This document shows, one piece after another, positions 25,342 through 34,154 of a stretch of 64,000 nt of DNA. This DNA comes from an uncultured Solobacterium sp. (GTDB lineage Bacteria; Bacillota_I; Bacilli_A; Erysipelotrichales; Erysipelotrichaceae). The position numbers were made by a program, and so were the translations under genes. The stretch is taken from positions 1 to 64,000 of the forward strand of contig URCJ01000001.1 in the NCBI GenBank assembly GCA_900546285.1. Direction: 5' to 3'. The notes under the pieces are model-generated. The model was not told the DNA's origin, did no database searches, and saw only the letters and a list, made by a program, of their open reading frames with translations. Position 1 is the stretch's first letter. Every line of letters starts with the position of its first letter.

Positions 25342-26302
25342 TGTAGCTTTAAATAATCCACTTATTATCGCACCTATGGCTGGAGTTACCAATGCAGCCT
25401 TTAGAGAACTTTGTCTAGAATTTGGCGCAGGGCTTGTATGTTGTGAGATGGTTTCTGATAAGGCTATCTATTACAAGAATGAAAAGACAGCTAAGATGAT
25501 TGATGTTGGATGTTCTCATCCTGTTAGTCTTCAATTGTTTGGTTCAGATCCTGAAACGATGGCTTATGCGACAAGGGTTTTGGATAAAGATAGTGAATGT
25601 GACATTATCGATATTAATATGGGTTGTCCTGTCACAAAGGCCATTAAAACGGGCGCAGGGAGTGCTTTAATGAAGGATGAGGATTTAGCCCTTGAGATAG
25701 TAAAAAGTGTCTTAGATAACACTTCTAAGCCTGTTACGGTGAAGATGCGTTTGGGTTATGATATGCAACATAAAAATTACATGTCACTAGCTAAGAAACT
25801 TGAACATACTGGCATTAAGGCTATCACCTTACATGGTAGAACTAGAAGTCAAATGTATGAGGGCAAAGCTAATTGGGATGAAATTAAGTTACTTCATGAA
25901 AACATCAGTATTCCTGTAATTGGTAATGGTGATATCAAGACTCTTGATGACTATATTAAGTATAAAGAGTATTGTGATGCGCTTATGGTGGGTAGAGGTA
26001 TTATCGGTAATCCTTTCTTGATTAAAGAAATTAGTGATTATGAAAAAGGTATTACTGATATTAAAACTTCTTATAAAGACCGTATTGAGATGTGTCTAAG
26101 GCATGCACATAAGTTGTGTACTTTAAAGGGAGAAATTATTGGCATAAGAGAAATGCGCGGTTTGGCTCCTCATTATATAAGTGGTTTATATAATAGTAGT
26201 GTCTATAAGAACAGGATGTCTAAGCTTGAGACATATGATGACTTAAATAATTTGTTAAGAGAATATGAATTATTATTAGATAGTCAGGAGATTTATTTAT
26301 GA
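25322..26302 (+). CDS. dusB: tRNA-dihydrouridine synthase (DusB type)
   Basis: 326 residues. This FMN-dependent TIM barrel reduces uridines in tRNA D-loops. The N-terminal PLIIAPMAGVTN segment, the catalytic Cys102 in NMGCPVTK and the FMN phosphate loop (GNGDIKT, LMVGRGIIGNP) are all seen. It is translationally coupled to hslO upstream and overlaps the next gene by 4 bases (ATGA type). Confidence 0.93.
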   Translation: MLKKIGNVALNNPLIIAPMAGVTNAAFRELCLEFGAGLVCCEMVSDKAIYYKNEKTAKMIDVGCSHPVSLQLFGSDPETMAYATRVLDKDSECDIIDINMGCPVTKAIKTGAGSALMKDEDLALEIVKSVLDNTSKPVTVKMRLGYDMQHKNYMSLAKKLEHTGIKAITLHGRTRSQMYEGKANWDEIKLLHENISIPVIGNGDIKTLDDYIKYKEYCDALMVGRGIIGNPFLIKEISDYEKGITDIKTSYKDRIEMCLRHAHKLCTLKGEIIGIREMRGLAPHYISGLYNSSVYKNRMSKLETYDDLNNLLREYELLLDSQEIYL

Positions 26303-27453
26303 AGATAGGACAATTTTCCGATTCTTTCTTGCCAATAGTAGATGGTGTTGGCAGGGTTGTTTATAACTATTGTGACTCTTTGGGAAGAAAGGGTCATGAG
26401 GTTAGTACGATAGTTCCAATGGAAGATATGGGGTATCGTGGCCGTTTTCCGTTTGAAATAATTGATTATTATTCTCAAACAGTGCCAACGACTGTTTATA
26501 ATGCTGGTTTACCATTGTTGGATGCTCATTATGACAAGATGTTGGAAATGAAGAATTTTGATATTGTTCATGTACACACTCCTTTTATTGCCGGTATTGA
26601 GGCTGTTAAGTATTGTAAGAATCACAATGTTCCACTTGTTGCCTCATTTCATTCTAAATATTATGATGATTTCTTGCAGATTACAGGTTCTAAATATATA
26701 GCTAAGTTTGGTACTGATGTCTTGGTAAACTTTTATAACAAGTGTGATGAGGTTTGGACGGTAAGTGAAAATTCAGCTGAGACTTTGAAGTCTTATGGTT
26801 ATGATAGGCCAATAACAATCATACAAAATGGCATGGATATCAAGGATATTGATTATACTTTGGCTATTAAGGCTCGCAAGCATTTTAATTTAAGCTTTGA
26901 TCCTGTCTTATTGTATGTGGGACAAATGAATTGGAAAAAGAATATTGAGTGTATTCTAAAGGCTTGTGCCCTTTTAAAAAGTGATGGTATAAAGTTTCAG
27001 TTAGTATTAGCTGGTAAGGGTCCTCATTTTAATGAGATTGATAAGAAGGCTAAGGAATTAGGAATCGGTGATAATACAGTGTTAACAGGCCATTTAAATG
27101 ATGAGGACTTGTTAAATGGTCTATATGCTTTAGCTTCAATGTTTGTGTTTCCTTCTTTGTATGATACTTATTCTATGGTGGTAAGAGAGGCTGCTAATGC
27201 TAGGACTGCTTCAGTGGTTGTAAGAGATAGTGCACCTAGTGAATGTATCAAAGATGGTTTTAATGGCTTATTGTGTGATAATGATCCAAGAAGTCTATAT
27301 GAACAGTTAAAGAAGGTTTTGTTGGATGAAAATTATGCGATTAATTTGGGCATTAATGCGAAGAAGACAATTCCTGTTTCTTGGGACGAAGTGTGTGATG
27401 AAGCGCTTAAGCGCTATCAGGTTGTGATAGATGAGTATAAGAAAACGAGGTAG
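26299..27453 (+). CDS. Glycosyltransferase family 4
   Basis: 384 residues, GT-B fold. The N-terminal DSFLPIVDGVGRVVYNY loop and the C-terminal nucleotide-sugar motif FPSLYDTYSMVVREA with its E-x7-E pattern mark retaining GT4 enzymes. Related Bacillota enzymes make glucosyl- or diglucosyl-diacylglycerol for membranes and lipoteichoic acid anchors; that acceptor is likely here but not shown. Translation is coupled to dusB, and a strong bidirectional terminator follows. Confidence 0.82.
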   Translation: MKIGQFSDSFLPIVDGVGRVVYNYCDSLGRKGHEVSTIVPMEDMGYRGRFPFEIIDYYSQTVPTTVYNAGLPLLDAHYDKMLEMKNFDIVHVHTPFIAGIEAVKYCKNHNVPLVASFHSKYYDDFLQITGSKYIAKFGTDVLVNFYNKCDEVWTVSENSAETLKSYGYDRPITIIQNGMDIKDIDYTLAIKARKHFNLSFDPVLLYVGQMNWKKNIECILKACALLKSDGIKFQLVLAGKGPHFNEIDKKAKELGIGDNTVLTGHLNDEDLLNGLYALASMFVFPSLYDTYSMVVREAANARTASVVVRDSAPSECIKDGFNGLLCDNDPRSLYEQLKKVLLDENYAINLGINAKKTIPVSWDEVCDEALKRYQVVIDEYKKTR

Positions 27454-27466
27454 ACCTCGTTTTCTT
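27439..27466. terminator. Bidirectional terminator
   Basis: Twelve-base stem AAGAAAACGAGG / CCTCGTTTTCTT with a TAGA loop, overlapping the glycosyltransferase stop and serving the convergent permease gene on the minus strand. Confidence 0.88.
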
Positions 27467-27471
27467 AATAA

Positions 27472-28902
27472 TTAGAATGCAAAGAAGAATTTAACTAAGA
27501 ATAGAATTGATAATACTAATGTTAGTGGAGATACTTCTTTAGCTTTTCCTGTAATAAATTTAATGATTGTATATGCGATTAGACCTAAACCAATACCATG
27601 TCCGATTGAACCAGAGATTGGCATAGCTACTAGCATAATGAATACTGGTACACATACTGAGATATCATCAAAGTCGATGTTCTTTAATCCTTGTAACATT
27701 AAGATACCTACATAGATTAGAGCACTTGATGTTGCAGCTGCTGGAATGATTGCAGCGATAGGTGAGATAAACATACAAGCAAGGAAGATAAGACCAGTTA
27801 CAAGAGATGTAAGACCAGTTCTACCACCTGCTTCAACACCTGATGCAGATTCAACGAATGTTGTGATTGTACTTGTACCTGTTAGGGCACCGCATACTGT
27901 ACCACAAGCATCTGATAATAATGCTTCTTTCATGTTTGGCATATTACCATTTTCATCTAACATGTTTGCACGGCTTGCAGTACCTACAAGAGTACCGATT
28001 GTATCAAACATATCGATAATGCAGAATGTTAATACAAGAGTTACGACTGTGAACATACCAAGTGATTTTAAGACATTGAAGTCAAACTTGAATAATGTTA
28101 ATGCAGCCATATCCTTGAATGGAGGTAACCAGCTTGCAGTTGCAAGTGATGCAAATGGGTTGATGTGAAGAACGAAGTATTCACCAGCCCAATAGATTAC
28201 AGAACCTGTTAGGATACCATATAATACAGAACCTTTAACTTTCTTGTGGTCTAAAGCTACGATTGTGAATAGACCTACAAACATTGTGATTACTGTAAGT
28301 ACCATTACTGAATAACCACTTCCCATAGTATCTTTTGCGTATGATGCAGTTAAAGAGCCAAAGAAGTTTGCCATTGCGTAGAATGGGCCACCAGTTTCAG
28401 AATATACACCAGCGTTTGATCCAAAGCCAATGTTTAGAAGCATTAGACCGATTGCAGGAGAAATACCAAGTCTAACTCCTAGTGGAATAGCTTGTACAAT
28501 CTTTTCTCTTACGTTTAGTGCAGATAAGATAATGAATACAATACCTTCGATTAAGATGATACATAGACCTGCTCTGAAACCTTCTAAATAAGATACACCA
28601 GCAATTGTTGCGATATTAGCAACTACTACAGCGAAGAAAGAGTTAAGTCCCATACCTGCTGACATTGCGAATGGCTTGTTTGCGATAAATGCCATTAAGA
28701 TAGTACCGAAGGCACTAGCGATACATGTTGCTAAGAAAACAGCGTTCCATAATTCTTGGCCACCATTTGCGGTAAATCCTGTTAATAGATTAGGGTTTAA
28801 GGCAATGATATATGCCATTGTCATGAATGTTGTTAAGCCAGCAATGACTTCAGTTTTTACGTCAGTACCGTTTTCCTTCAACTTGAAAATTTTCTCTAAC
28901 AT
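27472..28902 (-). CDS. NCS2-family purine permease (PbuG/PbuO type)
   Basis: 476 residues with about 12-14 membrane segments. The N-terminal GLTTFMTMAYII and the transport-site segments SAGMGLNSFF and DMFDTIGTLVG are typical of the AzgA/PbuG branch that imports guanine, hypoxanthine or adenine by proton symport. The upstream leader is a guanine-class purine riboswitch ending in a terminator, so expression should fall when guanine is plentiful, consistent with a guanine or hypoxanthine substrate. Confidence 0.9.
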   Translation of the reverse strand: MLEKIFKLKENGTDVKTEVIAGLTTFMTMAYIIALNPNLLTGFTANGGQELWNAVFLATCIASAFGTILMAFIANKPFAMSAGMGLNSFFAVVVANIATIAGVSYLEGFRAGLCIILIEGIVFIILSALNVREKIVQAIPLGVRLGISPAIGLMLLNIGFGSNAGVYSETGGPFYAMANFFGSLTASYAKDTMGSGYSVMVLTVITMFVGLFTIVALDHKKVKGSVLYGILTGSVIYWAGEYFVLHINPFASLATASWLPPFKDMAALTLFKFDFNVLKSLGMFTVVTLVLTFCIIDMFDTIGTLVGTASRANMLDENGNMPNMKEALLSDACGTVCGALTGTSTITTFVESASGVEAGGRTGLTSLVTGLIFLACMFISPIAAIIPAAATSSALIYVGILMLQGLKNIDFDDISVCVPVFIMLVAMPISGSIGHGIGLGLIAYTIIKFITGKAKEVSPLTLVLSILFLVKFFFAF

Positions 28903-28939
28903 AAGTCCCCCTTAAAATTTTCCAACTACATTCGTAAAA

Positions 28940-28965
28940 ATTAAAAAAATGCTTATAACTAAGCA
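28940..28965 (-). terminator. Riboswitch expression-platform terminator
   Basis: Minus strand: TGCTTA-GTTA-TAAGCA followed by seven U. It lies between the purine aptamer and the permease start codon. Confidence 0.75.
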
Positions 28966-28976
28966 AGTGATAAAAG

Positions 28977-29045
28977 AGATCGTAGTCCCATGATTAAGGT
29001 CACGGAGTAGAAACGCTTTCACCAATTTGAAAGTATATACGATAT
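28977..29045 (-). promoter_or_regulatory. Purine riboswitch aptamer, guanine class
   Basis: Minus strand. P1 is ATCGTA/TACGAT, P2 CTTTC/GAAAG, J2/3 GTTTCTAC, P3 CCGTG/CATGG with an ACCTTAAT loop, and J3/1 CTACG. The nucleotide equivalent to position 74 is C (in GACTACG), which selects guanine or hypoxanthine; adenine riboswitches have U there. It controls the NCS2 permease gene downstream. Confidence 0.92.
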
Positions 29046-29058
29046 GTAGAACATAAGT

Positions 29059-29087
29059 ATTATACACATCTTTGAATGAAAGTGAAA
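29059..29087 (-). promoter_or_regulatory. Promoter of riboswitch-permease transcript
   Basis: Minus-strand -35 TTTCAC (29087-29082), 17-base spacer, -10 TATAAT (29064-29059). Confidence 0.65.
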
Positions 29088-29106
29088 TATTAACCAAATC
29101 AAATAT

Positions 29107-29135
29107 TTAACCATATTAATCTTTTGTGATAAAAT
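29107..29135 (+). promoter_or_regulatory. Promoter of the BMP transporter operon
   Basis: -35 TTAACC (29107-29112), 17-base spacer, extended -10 TGA-TAAAAT (29130-29135). It is back to back with the permease promoter. The leader contains a small AGGG/CCCT hairpin. Confidence 0.6.
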
Positions 29136-29178
29136 TTGTGTAAAGGGTTACATCCCTAGTAATTTTATGAAAGGATAA

Positions 29179-30312
29179 ATGAAAATGAAAAAGTTACTAT
29201 CTGTATTATTAGCTTTCTTCATGGTATTCGCTCTAGTTGGTTGTTCAAATAATGAAGACGACAACAACGGCGGTACTACTGGTACAGAAGATGGCTACAA
29301 AGTTGCTGTTGTTACAGACGTTGGTCAATTAAACGATGGTGGTTTTAACCAAGGTACTTATGAAGGTGCTGTTGCTTTCGCTGAAAAGAATGGTTTATCT
29401 TACAAGTACTATCAACCAGCTAATGGTTCTGATGCAACTGATGATGATAGAATCGCTGCTATGAGACAAGCTGTTGAAGGCGGTGCTGAAATCGTTGTTA
29501 CTCCAGGTTTCTTACAAGCTGCTGCTCTTGAAACTGTTGCTAAGGAAAATCCTGAAGTTAAATTCGTATTCGTTGATGGTTGGAATCTAGGTTTAGATAA
29601 TGTTACAGCTATCTCTTACCATGAAGAAGAATCTGGTTTCTTCGCTGGTTATGCTGCTGTAATGGATGGTTATACTAAGCTTGGTGGTACTTTCGGTGGT
29701 GCTGGTACAAATGCTGCTTGTAACAGATTCGCTTATGGTTATGTTCAAGGTATGCAAGCTGCTGCTGCTGAATTAGGTACAAATGTTGAAGCAACAATCT
29801 CATTCTTATATGGTGGTTCATTCTCTGCTTCTACAGAATTACAAACTCAAATTTCTGGTTGGTACACAAATGGTACTCAAGTAGTATTCGCTTGTGGTGG
29901 TTCTATGCTTCAATCTGTAAAGGCTGCTGCTGCTGAAACTGAAAACGGTAAGATTATCGGTGTTGATACTGACCAATCTGCTGAGTCTGATAGAGTTATC
30001 ACTTCTGCTTTCAAGAACTTATCTGGTTCTGTTGATTTAACTTTAACTAAGTGGTTAGAAGGTAAGTGGGATGGCGAATTAGCTGATAAGCTATCTAACT
30101 TAGGTGTTGGTGATGAGGCTACAGGTTTACCTACAGCTGAAGGTTCTTGGAGATTTGAAAACTTTACAGTTGATCAATACCACGAAGTATTCGCTAAGGT
30201 AGCTGATGGTTCAATCAAGATTGATTCTGATTGTGCTGATTTAAGTACTGCTGCTGCTTGGGATGGTCTAAAGGCTAACTGTCCAAATGTTACTTTAACT
30301 CTTGAATATTAA
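29179..30312 (+). CDS. BMP-family nucleoside-binding lipoprotein
   Basis: 377 residues. A lipoprotein signal peptide ends with the lipobox LVGC (Cys at 22), so the protein is anchored outside the membrane. The mature protein is a BMP/PnrA-type binding protein (VTDVGQLNDGGFNQGTYEG, VTPGFLQ, GVDTDQS), a family that captures purine and pyrimidine nucleosides. A second ATG six bases in could also be the start. Three transporter genes follow, after a terminator. Given psuK and psuG downstream, pseudouridine is a plausible ligand. Confidence 0.9.
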   Translation: MKMKKLLSVLLAFFMVFALVGCSNNEDDNNGGTTGTEDGYKVAVVTDVGQLNDGGFNQGTYEGAVAFAEKNGLSYKYYQPANGSDATDDDRIAAMRQAVEGGAEIVVTPGFLQAAALETVAKENPEVKFVFVDGWNLGLDNVTAISYHEEESGFFAGYAAVMDGYTKLGGTFGGAGTNAACNRFAYGYVQGMQAAAAELGTNVEATISFLYGGSFSASTELQTQISGWYTNGTQVVFACGGSMLQSVKAAAAETENGKIIGVDTDQSAESDRVITSAFKNLSGSVDLTLTKWLEGKWDGELADKLSNLGVGDEATGLPTAEGSWRFENFTVDQYHEVFAKVADGSIKIDSDCADLSTAAAWDGLKANCPNVTLTLEY

Positions 30313-30331
30313 TTTAGGGTTTTGATTGTAT

Positions 30332-30362
30332 AGAAGACACCCTTTTAGGGTGTCTTCTTTTT
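30332..30362 (+). terminator. Intercistronic terminator after binding protein
   Basis: Twelve-base stem AGAAGACACCCT / AGGGTGTCTTCT, a TTT loop and a T-rich tail. Read-through would give the excess of binding protein over transporter that such systems need. Confidence 0.85.
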
Positions 30363-30388
30363 ATAAGATATAAAAAGGAGATAATTTT

Positions 30389-31933
30389 ATGGAAGATAAC
30401 TGCGTAATTGAAATGTGTCATATCACAAAAGTCTTCCCAGGTATAATTGCCAACGATGATATAACTCTTGGTCTTAGAAAAGGTGAGATTCACGCTTTAC
30501 TTGGTGAAAATGGTGCTGGTAAGTCAACTTTAATGTCCGTGTTGTTTGGCTTATATCAGCCTGAAGAGGGTGAGATTTTATATAATGGCAAGCCTGTAAA
30601 AATTACCGACCCCAATGTTGCGACATCTTTAGGTATTGGTATGGTACATCAACATTTTAAGCTTGTTGAATGTTTTACTGTACTTGACAATATTATTTTA
30701 GGAGATGAGGATTCTTCTTTAGGTTTTGTTCAAAAGAAGAAGGCAAGAGAAAAGGTTTTGAAGTTGTCAGAGACTTATGGCTTACATGTAGATGTGGATG
30801 CTAAGGTGTCTGATATCACGGTTGGTATGCAACAAAGAACTGAGATTCTTAAGATGCTATATCGTGATAATGATATTTTGATTTTTGATGAGCCTACTGC
30901 TGTATTAACACCACAGGAAATTGATGAATTAATGCAGATTATGCTTAATCTTAAAAAGGAAGGAAAGTCAATTCTTTTTATATCTCATAAATTAAATGAA
31001 ATCATGGCTGTTTCTGATCGTTGTACTGTTTTAAGAAAAGGTAAGTGTATTGGTACTGTTGATATTAAGGATACTACTAAGGAAGAATTGTCTAGTATGA
31101 TGGTTGGCCGTCATGTTAATTTTGCGGTTGATAAAAAAGAGGCAAAGCCTGGTAAGACGGTATTAGAGGTTGATGATTTGGTTGTTAAGTCTCATACTCA
31201 TAAAAAGAATGCCGTTAATGGTGCTTCTATTTACGTAAGAGAGGGTGAAATAGTTTGTATTGCTGGTATTGATGGCAATGGCCAAACCGAATTCATTCAT
31301 GCCCTTACTGGTTTAGATAAAATTGAGTCAGGTAAGATTGTTTTTGAGGGTGAGGATATCACTCATAAGACAATTCGTTATAAGAATACTCATGGTATTT
31401 CTCATATTCCAGAAGATAGACATAAACATGGTTTGGTTCTTGATTATAATCTTGAACAAAATATGGTTCTTCAAAGATATTTTGAACCTGAATTTGAAAA
31501 GAATGGTTTCATTAGATTTGATAAGGTAAGAGAATATGCTGATAAGCTTATTGAGGAATACGATGTAAGAAGTGGCCAAGGGCCAATTACGATTACTCGT
31601 TCAATGTCTGGTGGTAACCAACAAAAGGCAATTTGCGCTAGAGAGATGGATCGTAATCATAAATTGTTGATTGCGGTACAACCTACAAGAGGCTTGGATG
31701 TTGGTGCTATTGAAGATATCCATTCAAAGATTGTTAAGAATCGTGATAATGGCGATGCGGTGCTTCTAGTTTCTCTTGAACTTGATGAGGTTATGAACTT
31801 GTCTGATAGAATTTATGTAATGTATGAGGGTGAGATTGTTGGTGAATTTGATCCTAAGAAGATTACTGTTCAAGAGCTAGGTTTGTATATGTCTGGTGCT
31901 AAAAAAGATAATGTAGCTAAGGAGGGTAAATAA
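30389..31933 (+). CDS. Nucleoside ABC transporter ATPase, NupO/NupA type
   Basis: 514 residues with two fused ABC domains, as in sugar and nucleoside importers of the CUT2 class. The first has Walker A GENGAGKST near 40, the signature-like VGMQQR and Walker B DILIFDEPT. The second is degenerate at Walker A (GIDGNGQTE) but keeps the MSGGNQQK signature. An AAAAAGGAG Shine-Dalgarno precedes it. Its stop overlaps the next gene by one base. Confidence 0.92.
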   Translation: MEDNCVIEMCHITKVFPGIIANDDITLGLRKGEIHALLGENGAGKSTLMSVLFGLYQPEEGEILYNGKPVKITDPNVATSLGIGMVHQHFKLVECFTVLDNIILGDEDSSLGFVQKKKAREKVLKLSETYGLHVDVDAKVSDITVGMQQRTEILKMLYRDNDILIFDEPTAVLTPQEIDELMQIMLNLKKEGKSILFISHKLNEIMAVSDRCTVLRKGKCIGTVDIKDTTKEELSSMMVGRHVNFAVDKKEAKPGKTVLEVDDLVVKSHTHKKNAVNGASIYVREGEIVCIAGIDGNGQTEFIHALTGLDKIESGKIVFEGEDITHKTIRYKNTHGISHIPEDRHKHGLVLDYNLEQNMVLQRYFEPEFEKNGFIRFDKVREYADKLIEEYDVRSGQGPITITRSMSGGNQQKAICAREMDRNHKLLIAVQPTRGLDVGAIEDIHSKIVKNRDNGDAVLLVSLELDEVMNLSDRIYVMYEGEIVGEFDPKKITVQELGLYMSGAKKDNVAKEGK

Positions 31934-33120
31934 TGACGACAAAAAAGGAATCTAAATTTGTTTCTCTTATTAAAAGCGATGGATTTAAGTCATTATTATC
32001 TTCTATCGTTTCAATTTTAATTGGTTTGTTGGTTGGTTTTATCGCCATGGTTGTTATTACTATGGTGAGTCCAAATAACTCAATCAGTGATGCCTTTGGT
32101 GGCTTGAAGATTATGTTCTCAGGACCATTCTCTTCTAGTGTTACTAAGTATGTATTATCTAATACTGGTAATATGGTTTTCTATGCAGTACCTTTGATTT
32201 TTACAGGTTTGTCTGTATCTATTGCTTATAAGACAGGTTTGTTTAATATCGGCGCTCCTGGTCAATATATCATGGGTACTATTGGTGCTTTACTTGTTGC
32301 CTTATATATTCCTACAACTACAAGGGCTGCAGGAATTGGTGTATGGTCCTTAGCGGTGCTTGTTGGTGCACTTCTTGGTGCTTTATGGGGCATGATACCG
32401 GGTTTGCTTAAGGCTTTCTTTAATATAAATGAAGTTATCATTTGTATTATGACAAACTGGATTGCGGCTAATATTTCTTCTTGGATATTTAAGTATACTG
32501 TCGCTATTCAATCTACTGAAAACACAAAGGGTGGTTTCTTGGCTAAGGTCTTGGATAACTATACGCCTAAGATGGGGTTAGATAAGATTTTCCCTGGTTC
32601 TTTGATTGATGGTGGCATTATTATTGCGATTTTTGTGGCGATTGTGATTTATATCATTATGAATAAGACAACATTTGGTTATGAGTTAAAGGCTTGTGGC
32701 GCTAATAAGGATGCATCTAGATATGCTGGTTTAAATGAAAAGCGTAATATCGTTGTTTCTATCATGATTGCTGGTGCTTTAGCTGGTATGGGCGCTGCAC
32801 TTTATTATTTGAATCCTGGTATTGAATATAAATATGTTTCTCAATATTCTAGTTTACCTGCTTATGGATTTAATGGTATTGCGAGTGCTTTCTTAGCTAA
32901 CTGTAATCCGATTGGTGTTATCTTCTCTTCGTTGTTGATTAGATATCTAAATGTTGGTGGCGACTACTTGGTTAAGGTTGGTTTCAATAGATATGTAGCT
33001 GATGTTGTTGTTGCGGTTATTATTTATATGGCTGGTTTTACAAGAATTATCAAAGAAGCTATTACTAATCTTTCTAGACGTAAAGATAAGCGTATGCTTG
33101 ATAAAAAGGAGGACAAATAA
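31933..33120 (+). CDS. Nucleoside ABC transporter permease, NupP type
   Basis: 395 residues, about 9-10 membrane segments, BPD_transp_2 family. The conserved coupling region GYELKACGANKDASRYAG is present near residue 250. It should pair with the second permease to form a heterodimeric channel. The gene overlaps the ATPase by one base (TAATG) and precedes the second permease by 2 bases. Confidence 0.9.
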   Translation: MTTKKESKFVSLIKSDGFKSLLSSIVSILIGLLVGFIAMVVITMVSPNNSISDAFGGLKIMFSGPFSSSVTKYVLSNTGNMVFYAVPLIFTGLSVSIAYKTGLFNIGAPGQYIMGTIGALLVALYIPTTTRAAGIGVWSLAVLVGALLGALWGMIPGLLKAFFNINEVIICIMTNWIAANISSWIFKYTVAIQSTENTKGGFLAKVLDNYTPKMGLDKIFPGSLIDGGIIIAIFVAIVIYIIMNKTTFGYELKACGANKDASRYAGLNEKRNIVVSIMIAGALAGMGAALYYLNPGIEYKYVSQYSSLPAYGFNGIASAFLANCNPIGVIFSSLLIRYLNVGGDYLVKVGFNRYVADVVVAVIIYMAGFTRIIKEAITNLSRRKDKRMLDKKEDK

Positions 33121-33122
33121 GT

Positions 33123-34088
33123 ATGACTAATCTTATTCTTATTCTTCAAAAGACGATGATTTATGCAACTCCTTTATTAATAGTTGCGTTGGCTGGTTGT
33201 TTCTCTGAAAGATCAGGCATTATTAACTTGGCTTTAGAAGGTGAAATGATTTTTGGCGCTTTCATTGGTGCACTATGCGTCAATGCATGGCAGGTTGCTG
33301 GTACTTTTGTGGATAATCAACAATTGATGTTTGTCTTAGCTTTACTTATTTCAGGTGTGGCTGGTGCATTGTTCTCACTACTATTGTCTTTTGCGGCAAT
33401 TAAATTGAAGGTTGACCAAACTATTGCGGGTACTGCCTTAAATATGTTGGCTCCTGCCATCTTTCTAACAGTTTGTCTTGTTTTCTTTAACCAAGAGAAG
33501 TTGGTTATGAATCCAATGCCTAATTATGTAATTTTGCATAAGGGTAATATGAATCCTTTATATGAAATTTTCTGTAATAAGGCTTATATTTCAACTTATA
33601 TTATCTTTGGATTATTTGTTGTTTTATCAATTTGGCTATATAAGTCAAAGATTGGTACTCATTTAAGAGCTTGTGGTGAACATCCTCAGGCAGCTGATTC
33701 TGTTGGTATCAATGTATATAAGATGCGTTTCTTGGGCACTACTATTTCTGGTTTCTTAGCTGGTGTTGGTGGTTATGCTTATATCGCAACCGTTTCGGCT
33801 GGTACTGCTGAGTCTTCTGTTGGTGGTATGGGTTTCTTGGCTTTGGCTATCATGATTTTTGGCAACTGGAATCCAGTCGGTATCTTCTTTGGATCATTAT
33901 TATTTGGTTTCTTGAAGTGTATTGGTCCTCTTGCGGGTCAAATCTCTTTCTTGAATTCATTAGGGTTAGATATTTATTTCTATAATATTATTCCGTTTGT
34001 GATTGTTATTATTGTCTTGATTATTTCAAGAAATAAATCAGGATGTCCTAAGGCTGAAGGTATTCCTTACGATAAGGGCCAAAGATAA
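33123..34088 (+). CDS. Nucleoside ABC transporter permease, NupQ type
   Basis: 321 residues, about 9 membrane segments, BPD_transp_2 family, with the coupling segment GTHLRACGEHPQAADSVG near 178-195. In BMP-type systems the two permeases are always distinct, one ~400 and one ~310 residues, as here. A UUCG-capped terminator follows. Confidence 0.9.
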   Translation: MTNLILILQKTMIYATPLLIVALAGCFSERSGIINLALEGEMIFGAFIGALCVNAWQVAGTFVDNQQLMFVLALLISGVAGALFSLLLSFAAIKLKVDQTIAGTALNMLAPAIFLTVCLVFFNQEKLVMNPMPNYVILHKGNMNPLYEIFCNKAYISTYIIFGLFVVLSIWLYKSKIGTHLRACGEHPQAADSVGINVYKMRFLGTTISGFLAGVGGYAYIATVSAGTAESSVGGMGFLALAIMIFGNWNPVGIFFGSLLFGFLKCIGPLAGQISFLNSLGLDIYFYNIIPFVIVIIVLIISRNKSGCPKAEGIPYDKGQR

Positions 34089-34093
34089 AAATT

Positions 34094-34119
34094 AACTACA
34101 ACTTCGGTTGTGGTTTTTT
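34094..34119 (+). terminator. Terminator with TTCG tetraloop
   Basis: Stem AACTACAAC / GTTGTGGTT closed by TTCG, then T6. It separates the transporter from psuK. Confidence 0.85.
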
Positions 34120-34127
34120 GATATAAT
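34119..34127 (+). promoter_or_regulatory. Extended -10 of psuK-psuG
   Basis: TGA-TATAAT directly behind the terminator. Transcription near 34134 leaves a ~20-base leader with an AGAGG Shine-Dalgarno. Confidence 0.55.
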
Positions 34128-34154
34128 TTTTTAGAGTTCCTAGAGGTAGATTAA

